Positions 55,621 to 64,000 of a DNA stretch of 64,000 nt are shown piece by piece. The position numbers were made by a program, and so were the translations under genes. Origin of the DNA: Amanita rubescens (taxonomy: Eukaryota > Basidiomycota > Agaricomycetes > Agaricales > Amanitaceae). The notes beneath the pieces were generated by a model. The model was given only the letters and a program-made list of their open reading frames with translations, did no database searches and was not told the origin of the DNA. The DNA lies in contig WION01000118.1 in assembly GCA_015039365.1 (NCBI GenBank), positions 82,399 to 146,398 on the forward strand, given 5' to 3'. Every line of letters begins with the position of its first letter. Position 1 is the first letter of the stretch.

Positions 55621-56140
55621 CCGGAAATTTCATGTTGAATTGCCGTACGAGGATATCTGTAACTTAGAAATTGCTGGCGTTCTCTCCGTGCGGCACTGGC
55701 CAATTTGGAGGTCAGGCGGAGTATGAATGGGTGAGTCCCGAGCTCGTGACTTGGACGCGTAAATTTTTGAAATGGGACGCGCTACGTCATAAATAGCCAC
55801 CGAACTACCTCTTTTCTTGCCATCCAACGCGATCAGTTTCCTCTACTCGAGTCATTGCAGAAACACAATGTACACACCAGAATTATTACCGCGTACTCAA
55901 ACATTATCGAGTGCGCATATTCCATGTCAGATGCTCATGCATCGTGGTTTCGCCTAAATCTGAATAGGAAGAATTCGGTATGCCTTGTCTGTTACTTGTG
56001 TAATGCCTAAACATCATCCGACGTCCTTGTCGATGCGCACCTTGACTTGGAAGTTGGTCGGTCATAATCAATTCGTTCGCCTGGCGTTTATCCAACTGCG
56101 GCATGACTTTGGGCGCTAAACCTTCTTCTCACCGCCTGTC
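55621..56140. other. Upstream region of gene D
   Basis: No gene was seen. It carries the GGGCGCTAAAC motif at its right end. Confidence 0.45.
56111..56121 (+). promoter_or_regulatory. Conserved upstream motif GGGCGCTAAAC of gene D
   Basis: Identical to the element before gene A and at the same distance from the start codon (about 20 bp). Confidence 0.55.
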
Positions 56141-59100
56141 ATGGATGCCCCTCAGGCATCCATGTCCTCTCCCTCTGCCATCGAGAGAACCCTTATACCT
56201 ACGACGGATGAGATTGCGGAGGAATGTCCAAGGTCACGTCAATCAAGCCACAGATGATATCCAGCTGAATATAAATACAGGTCTCGGATCCTTATCGTTG
56301 GACGTGTAAGTCTTGTTGCCGTTCCGCCTGCGTGTTTAATTCATGGACCTCTACCCTTTCGTAGTCAGGTGTCGGGAAGTCGTCGCTTATCAAAGCTATA
56401 TTCAAGGTTGATCTGGCGGTATACTGGAATCTGTCACGATTGCTCTTCAGCAGCTCAATGGCACTTACTAGGATGGCCGACATTTTGGGGCTGGCTCGGC
56501 CAATATTAGCGAAGGAATTACGTCGCCTCACAACAAACACCTCATCATACACGACTCAGAATGTTATGAGCCAGGAGACGAACAAAAATTCCGTATTTTG
56601 GAGGAATTTATCGCGGAGCGAAGTCTGAAGGAATCCATTGCCGAGAGACTCCATGCAATTTGGTGGGCTCATGATAATGCGAATCAATCAATCAATTCAT
56701 ATTATTCGACAGGTTGTGCATTGCTGCGCCTTGCGTTGGTGACCCAATATTCCAAACATGGGATGAGAGGATTTTTAGTTCAAATCAACGCAAAGGCAAC
56801 TCTCCGAGATTCCTATACACACTAGCTTTGGCTGATCGTGATAACAGTACCGATAATCGTCGTGTACACAAAATTTGACATTTTCATACAGAACAACTTG
56901 CTCGAAGGAGGGGACAGCACAACGAGGTCTAATTGTAGTTTGGATTCTGCCGAGAGGCGTTTCAGTGAGAAATACGACGAATTGTTCCGGGAATCCACGA
57001 GGAACATTGGGGGTGAGATACCATACACTGTTGTGACAAGTAGGTTCGCAATTTAGGTTGCTTCGCCCGCTTTGATGTGTGCATGTAGGTTCAATGCAAC
57101 GAACCTTGCAGCGACTGGTCGAATTGACGATGAAAAACATTGCCAAGTCTCCGAGCATCTCGAGTGGTCTTGCGCTCGGTATGAAGCATTACTTTAATGG
57201 AAATCCTGATTAATCAGTTGACAGGGCAAGTGGAAGATTCCTTGGATGCAACACAAATTACCTTTGCTACGGCGCAGCGTATTGATACGTCAGGTAAGAT
57301 TGATGCATCAATAAAGTAAGTTTCTATCAGGAAGTGGGATAGGACTGGCGTCTTACTATTTTTATAGAGTCGGGAAAAAGAGTAAATTGAGCCCGTAGTT
57401 TGTTTTCAACCCCCTCACTTTGATTTCCAGAGTATTGGAGAGCGATAGCATCTGGGATACACTTTCTCAATTTTAGCCTTAAAAAGTGCTTAGATGTGAT
57501 ACACAAAGACCTTGTTTCTATATGGAATATCCGGGACATGGACGAGGTGCGCGCAAAGGAGTGTCTTGAATATGCTATTCATCACGACTTGATAGTTCCT
57601 TCTCGGTGATGCATTCTCTCGCCAGATGCTGGTTTTCGCGGGTGATCTCATTCATCAGGACCAGGGGAATGACAGCGCACTGTAAGTGAATATAGCACGT
57701 TGGTAGGCATTTACACAATTGACGACTGTTGCAAGGCAAGGCAAGGCAACGATGGCAGCGGCAGCAGGGGGACCAACTTCGAATCTGTGGGCCAGCGGTA
57801 TTTTCAAGAGATGGTGAGCATATACCGGCTCTTTATCACAGCACATGTTAACATCTGAACAGGCCCGAACACGTCCGTTGTATGATGGGCTATGTAGTGG
57901 ACCTCACGCTTATCCTACAAGCCGTGTTCCTAGTTTCTCTTCAAGATTATTCCAAAGGCAAAGTTACACCGGATCTCATAAACGAAGTCATCTACGAGTT
58001 TCATTTGTCGGACAAGAAAAAACGCATTCATGACGCAATACGGGATTTTCCGAAGCCCTCGCTTTCCAAGGGTGATGTAGTGGATAAAATCGAGTCATTA
58101 ATAAAGGAAAACGAGGTGTGAAATTTCTATTTCCGCCTGAGCTCGTGACTAATCGTGTCTTCGACAATAAAACATTACAGATGACGAAGAATGACACAAA
58201 ATTTGACCAAAATAGATCTACACTTCCATCATTGCTTAGAATACTTAAGTTCGAGGTGGGGACTGCTGAAGTATCGCCGCGCCGTCACTGACAACTACTA
58301 GCAAAGCGCTAATGGCCTGATAGTAAATCAGATGATCCTTGATCTTACGTGCAAACTGTTCAATTCACCGGACTACGACACGATTGTCGCTGAAATGAGG
58401 GATCCTTTTGATGGCGAGTTATTGATTGATTTCAACCTTCTTGTACGTATCACCTTTATCCCTTGTTTTACCTCCTTACCTATTCCATAGTTACTCCAAA
58501 CCAACAGCCTATTAGATTCTGGCAATGAAGATGGCAACCGTAAAGCCAGGACGTTGATGCTCAATCTGCTAAAGAAGGCAAACGTTATACCCAAATCTCT
58601 TTTTATCGCGGACATCAAGATTGATATAGAACAAGGCATGATCAATATCGGAGGTTTTGGGCGTGTATTCCTAGGCAAATACAAAGGAGAGTTAGTCGCA
58701 CTAAAGTTACTGGGAAAAGGCCTTAAAGACGTTAGTATTGCGCTTTTCCCTCCTCACCATACTGATTCTTTGTAAGGGCAAGTTCAGTCAAGAACTCGTT
58801 CTGGAAGTCCTAGCGCGGCGATCGCTCTCACACCCTTTTGTTCTCCCCTTACTCGGAATATTCATAGATAGGTCCCTGCCATATTTTGTGTCGCCGCACA
58901 TGAAAATTTCATTAACTGAATGGCGAAAGACACATACACCAACCGTACCTGAGATAAATAGGCTGGTGAGACTTCAGCGATTGCCACGAGAGTTTGATGG
59001 TTCTATCATTGATCAGGTACAGGAGGTGGCCGCGGGCGTTCGGTACTTTCACGAAGAAGGAATTGTGCATGGAGATTTGCGCGGAGTGCGTATTTTAATA

Positions 59101-61062
59101 TTGTATCTCAACCATAAATTCATGTATTGGCCCACTAGGAAAATGTCCTCCTCGATGCTGAACACCACTGCCGAATTGCCGCTGATGTTGGTTTATCCCA
59201 ACAAGATAACGCCATTGTTACGCTATCCGCCGAAGCTGTTTTGTTCAATTTTGCAGCGCCAGAACTGTTTGTCAACCTCGAAAATCGTGAAGCTCGGGTT
59301 GGAAGTAAGACGACGCAGACGGACGTGTATGCTTTTGGTTGTCTTTACTATTCAGTGTGTTCCATGCGTTCCTCGACATATTAATCCACTTAAAATCGAT
59401 TTGCGCAGATATTCTTTAATACCGTTCCTTTTGAGGGGGAAAATGAATATCAGATCATGCAGCTTGTTTCGGCTGGAAAACGGCCGGATCGATTACAAAA
59501 CCCGAAGATCGCAGAAGGTCCATGGAATCTCATCTTGAAATGCTGGAAAGCCCATCCTTCTGAACGTCCGTCAATGGAACGAATCGTAATGATACTGCTA
59601 AAATTTACTCCCCTTCTATCATTACTTGCGATCCTCAAAGAGGTATACATTCCTAGGGTGTTGATGTACCGTTACTGACAACTACTAGTCAACGCCATTC
59701 GGCGGCGCGATGGTTAACAAGGGTACTCTTCGTCTCATGTGCGAATTATTCGAGCCATGCGAAGCTAAAATTACTGGGCCCGGACTGAAGAAATCTGAAG
59801 ACGTTGAGCTGATACTTGACTCTCTTCTCCATGTATGTACAACTTTGCATGGCTCGTTCCTTTATCCTCAGTATTTTCTTTCCCCTAGCTGCTTCGCAAC
59901 CGTAGCCCTGACGAACCTGGGCATCCGAGATGCTAACCGGAAAGCCAGGAGGCTGATGTTCAAAATAATATCCGAAACACATGTCGTACCAAAATCTCTA
60001 TTTATCAATAACGTCAGAACTTTGACACATCTTGGCACGATCGGTGCGGTGGCTTTGGTCGTGTTTTCAGAGGCGAACACGAAGGACGGCAGGTAGCAGT
60101 GAAAGTGGTGGATAAGGGTCATAAGGATGTTCGTGCATTGCCAATTGTTTTCTCTCAGAAATACTAATCAATCTGGTAAGAATACGCTCATTAAAGCCAT
60201 CCGCCGGGAAGCCTTGACATGGCGATCGCTCTCTCACCGCTTTATTCTTCCCCTGCTGGGAATATACGAGGAGAAATTACAGCTATCCCTGGTTTCACCA
60301 CTCATGGAAAATGGAACATTAGCCAAGTGGAGAGAACAGTGTACGCCAGACATAGCCAAGGTCCATAGGGCGGTAAGATGACAGGAATGGTCACAGCAAT
60401 AAAACAGATGCACTAACACCTCTCAGATGCTGGAGGTAGCTGAAGGTGTTCAGCACCTTCACTCGGAAGGCGTTGTTCACGGTGATTTACACGGAGTGCG
60501 TACTTGAATATCGAACTTTCCTATTGAGTTCACGCTATTGCCTACAAGGGAAATGTTCTCCTCGATTCCGAATTTCACTGCAAAATTACTGATTTTTGGA
60601 TTAACACGACATGCTGAAGCCGCTTTTTCACGATCTACCAAAACGTTTTGGCCAATTTTGCTGCGCCTGAATTATTTGGTTTGTGCATCAAGTGTAGTAA
60701 TCCTGATTGCGGTGGTTACCATGAGGGCCACGGGGAGCATCATATAGGAAAAACAACGGAGACGGATGTCTATGCGTTCGGTTGCCTCTATTATGCTGTA
60801 CGTTTGATGTGCTCCCGAATAGCTCGCTGGAGTTTACTGAGCAGCTACCTGCGCAGATATTCTTTAATACTGTACCGTTTCTTGACAAGAGCGATTTGCA
60901 GATTCTGGGCCTTGTCACGAAAGGAGCACGTCCAGAGCGATTAAACGGTCCAGAATCGACGACAAAACGTGGAATCTTATCACAAGTTGTTGGATAGGCA
61001 ATCCTTCTGAACGCCTAACAATGGATGTAATCGTAAAGAAAATGAAGTTGTTGTTCTCATAG
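56141..61062 (+). pseudogene. GTPase-tandem-kinase gene D, last kinase destroyed by frameshifts
   Basis: Starts MDAPQASMSSPSAIERT. The P-loop is intact (GR|SGVGKSSLIKAIFK), but G3 reads HDSECYEPGDE, with Gly replaced by Cys (codon 56562-56564). G4 is VYTKFDIF. One G-domain intron has a GC donor (56796). The helical region is LMGYVVDLTLILQAVFL. Kinase 1 (about 58500-59640) has GGFGRVFLG, VALK, VHGDLRG and AADVGLSQ in place of DFG. Kinase 2 (about 59890-61062) keeps all motifs by homology, but single-base indels near 59906, 60045, 60595, 60646 and 60954 shift the frame repeatedly. Two of these are in homopolymers, so some could be sequencing errors. As written, the C-terminal kinase cannot be made. 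Confidence 0.72.
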
Positions 61063-61329
61063 GATACCCAGCGACTTGACATCTCCTATGGACTTGTAGG
61101 GAATGTAGCGGATCATGCATCATGTGTATTATATATATATTCATTCTTCTAATTATGCAGATTGGTGCGGTCGTTCAACTGCTCCCAACCATCAATATCC
61201 AGGTTTATCGTTTATCTCAAGCGCTAACCTTATTCTCATCTCACAGCGCTGGTTTCCCTCAAGCCTCGAAGCCATCTATTGAGTCGTTCCTCGACACCGT
61301 AACATTTTCATCGATTAAGGGTGGTCGAC
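61063..61329. other. Intergenic region after gene D
   Basis: AT-rich (gtgtattatatatatattc near 61120). No gene was seen. Confidence 0.4.
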
Positions 61330-61860
61330 GCCTACTTGCTGCCAGCCGTAATTACTGTGATCGTCAAGTCCACGCCTTCGGGTAACGCAACTACTTTCCC
61401 TTCGTGAGCGCCAGCGCGGGACGTGGATGCCATTGAGCTCGTGTATGAGATACGGAAGCAGAATACACCTATATATGCATTTCATCTTCGAAACCATTCG
61501 CTCGGTACATATGATCAGGTACACCTGTTGGATTTACAAGCCGAATTTGAGGAGGAGGGGGGGCAGAACCTGGATTCGGGTACTAAGATTCACTCGGCTT
61601 TTCGCCTGCGCTCACTCAAAAGCAATCAGATATTGACGAGGCAGATGGGTCGTTAAAAGCATGGCTTTGAGAGGCAAGCTGTGTCGATGTCAGCATGTCT
61701 AGTATCATCTGATATCAAGAGGAAAAGCTTACCGACATTGATTTAGCGACTGCTTCCAACGTCTTTCCGACGCACACGTAAGCGAATCCTGCCTGGTCTT
61801 CAAGCAGATGCATCAACCGACGTGACAGATCCGCGTCGAGGGCAGTCAGCCATCTTTTGT
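61330..61860 (-). pseudogene. Relic of PEX3, 3' half, before gene E
   Basis: Aligns with the relic at 54930-55620 and with PEX3. 61445-61560 (gaagcagaatacacctatat, acacctgttggatttacaag, ttgaggagga) matches 55005-55110. 61655-61700 (ggctttgagaggcaagctgt, tcagcatgtcta) matches 55415-55460 and PEX3 18340-18385. Reading frames are broken. Confidence 0.6.
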
Positions 61861-62004
61861 TTGTTGAGGTTGACGGCATGCCAAATGATCACGGGAAACG
61901 ATGTGCCTGTGTCCTGGGCCCTGTGTTTGGAACGGCCGGGAGCTTGGTTCGAGTCCGCCTACTGACCGTAGCGCTGAACGATCTTCACTGTCTCTCACTT
62001 CATC
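61861..62004 (+). promoter_or_regulatory. 5' flank of gene E
   Basis: Contains a diverged copy of the upstream motif, AGCGCTGAAC (about 61969-61979), about 25 bp before the start codon, followed by a pyrimidine-rich stretch. Confidence 0.4.
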
Positions 62005-64000
62005 ATGGCCCCCCCTATGTCACCTGTCTGTACCGTTGAGCAATCCCTAGACCGCATTGCCGAAGAATCTCCAAGGTGGCGTTAGTTAGAGCTATCGATA
62101 ACATCCACCTGACTATCATGTAATTCCAGGTTTCGAATCCTTATCGTTGGTCGGGTACGACTAGCTGCTATTTCAATTACATGCAGTGTTCATCGTCGTT
62201 CTATAACAGTCTGGAATGGGGAAATCGTCTCTGATCAATGCAAGACTTCTCTGGCGGTATAATCTCTTTATCGGGTATCTTTCCTCTGCTCACCGGAATC
62301 TAGGATGTCCAACACGACCGAGCCGGTTCTGCTAACATCGACGAAGGAATTGCCTCACCTCACAACAAACATCTAATCCTTCATGATTCTCAAGGTTATG
62401 AGCCGGGGGACATAGGAAAGTTTGGTATCTTGGAGAGATTCATCACAGAACGAAGTCAGAAGGAGCCCATTGCTGAGAGGCTCCATGCAATTTGGTGTGT
62501 TCAATGATATTAATCAATCTTTTCAACTCAAGTCGTCAAATAGGTTGTGCATTACTGCCCCTTTCTCTAGAGGTCGAATATTTGAAACAAGAGAAGAAAA
62601 GATTTTCAAGCTGAATCGCAACAAAGGTAATAAACATCCTCAATCCCTGCCTAATGCCACGCTTACCGTGACAACAGTGCCCATAATCGTCGTTTTCACA
62701 AAGTTTGACCTTTTCATAGCGTGCTTAAGCAGGCGGAATAGGGGGAAGGAAAATATTAGTATGGATTTAGCTGAAAAAAAGTTTAGAGATGAACATGGCG
62801 TGGCTTTCGAGAAGGCGACACAAAACATCTCTGGCAAGATCCCATACACAACTGTGGCGAGTACGTTTACATCTGGGGGTGTTTCGTTCGTATTGATATC
62901 CTCACATAGTTTCGATGCCTAATACTTTGCATTGGCTTGTCGAAATTACGATGCAAAGCATAGCCGAGAGTCCCGGTCCATCGAGTATGTTCGCGTATGA
63001 GGTCACGCCATCTGCTCTGACAGTGTGTAGGATCGACACGTAAAACCTTACAGCGTCTAGTGACGATGAACAGAGAAACCCCGATTTCATCGCTCACGCG
63101 CATTAAGAGCTTATTCGGCAGGTCTACGTGGCCGACGAGAGCAGATGGCGCTTCTTCCGCCCAAATTGCTCTCGCGCTGGCGCAACGTGTTGATATTGCG
63201 ACCTGGATTGCTGCATCAATAAAGTAAGCACCCTTATCCGACTTAGAATAGATTTGACAGTTTGTTGTTGCCGCAGATTCGGAGAAAAGAGCAAGTTAAA
63301 CTGATATTATGCTGTCAACATTCTGCGTCCTTACCTCGAATCACAGGATATTTGGGTACAGTAGTATCTGGTATGCGCTATCTCAGCGTCAACATTCGAG
63401 AGTATCTATTTGCGATACATAAGGACATTGTCATGTTTTGGAATATGGATGAGGTATGTGCAAGAAAGCGTCTTGGATGTATTGTTGTACTTATCGTACT
63501 CTGATAGTTATTTCTCAGTGATGCGTTCTGTCATAAAATGATGGTCATCGTGGATGATCTCATCCAGCAGAATTCCAGTGTTATGTGAGTTAATATGAAA
63601 CGTTGAAAATCGGCACAGCTGATGTTCATTACAAGGCAAAGAAAGGGAGTGTTGACGACGGTAGCGGCGCGTTTATCTGTCTACCAACGACGGTAAGCAG
63701 CGTCCCTCGTCATGTATCCAAGTGTGCTGGACTTCTGAATAGGCTCGAGTATACCCGTTGTCTCATGGGTTACGTGGTTGATCTTACGCTTATCTTACAA
63801 GCCGTAGCCCAGCTTTTTTCTCCGTCCCGAGTTTGGTTCACGGAAAAGGCTCAGGATCGCGTAAATGAGATCATCTACGTGTTTTGTTGCTCGGAAAAAA
63901 GGAACCGTATCCATAAAGAAATCGTGGACTTTGTCAGCTTTCAGCGCCCATTTGGAAAGCGTAGGGTGTTGGATAAAATCGCGTCCCTGATACGTGAAAA
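62005..64000 (+). pseudogene. GTPase-tandem-kinase gene E, 5' part, cut by the window edge
   Basis: Starts MAPPMSPVCTVEQSLDRIAE. The P-loop GR|SGMGKSSLINA is intact, but 7 bp are missing directly after it (atcaatgc-aagacttct against atcaacgctatattcaaggcttct in B, near 62241), which shifts the frame. The rest of the G domain is preserved: HDSQGYEPGD, LHAIWLCIT-type exon, VFTKFDLF and IPYTTVA. A short segment after it is doubled (NTLHWLVEITMQSIAES, then KTLQRLVTMNRE). The helical region LMGYVVDLTLILQAVAQLF starts at about 63765. The kinases lie beyond the window. A shifted splice site could rescue the frame, so status is uncertain. Confidence 0.6.

Overview
The window is nuclear DNA of a filamentous basidiomycete, most likely an Agaricomycete. 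Genes are split by many 45-60 bp introns (GTRNGT donors, CTAAC/TTAAC branch sites, YAG acceptors). It carries PEX3, an HNH_2-type endonuclease-domain gene and a SEC63 fragment, and two families that I recognise as expanded in Agaricomycetes: P-loop GTPases and tyrosine-kinase-like (TKL) kinases. No rRNA, tRNA, CRISPR array, reverse transcriptase or transposase was recognised.

Layout. (1) 1-17 kb: the 5' part of an alpha/beta-hydrolase gene runs off the left edge. An allantoate-permease-type MFS transporter is left only as an N-terminal piece (1.1-1.9 kb) and a C-terminal piece (16.9-17.1 kb). Between them lies a large imperfect palindrome, arms about 3.4-6.6 kb and 12.8-16.6 kb, each carrying a divergently transcribed copy of an AIG1-like GTPase gene. 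The 5' half of each GTPase gene is a tandem array of about 120 bp units. Each unit is one complete exon plus one short intron, and the exons are 72 or 81 bp with the same phase at both ends. (2) 17.4-20.3 kb: PEX3 (minus) and a small conserved membrane-protein gene (plus), divergent. (3) 20.7-64 kb: an accessory cluster with five plus-strand GTPase-tandem-kinase genes (called A-E here) interleaved with four genes (M1-M4) resembling mammalian MLKL: an N-terminal helical bundle, a brace region and a catalytically dead kinase domain (HGN in place of HRD, DFA in place of DFG). M4 also carries an intact kinase of the A-E type at its C-terminus, which joins the two families in one polypeptide. An HNH gene and a SEC63 3' fragment sit between B/M2 and C.

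How it may work (inference). Genes A-E encode a G domain, a helical region and two or three [helical linker + kinase] modules. Some modules have lost catalytic residues and others look intact, and several kinases carry a four-cysteine insert just after the APE motif. With MLKL-like pseudokinase proteins next door, this looks like a fast-evolving sensing or cell-death/allorecognition locus, in the spirit of RIPK-MLKL. The function is not shown by the sequence. Copies are decaying unevenly: frameshifts in A, D and E, a Walker-A Lys-to-Arg change in C, and a G3 Gly-to-Cys change in D. Relics of PEX3 before D and E, and a dead copy of the PEX3 neighbour before B, suggest that gene A beside PEX3 is the founding locus and that the others arose by block duplication.
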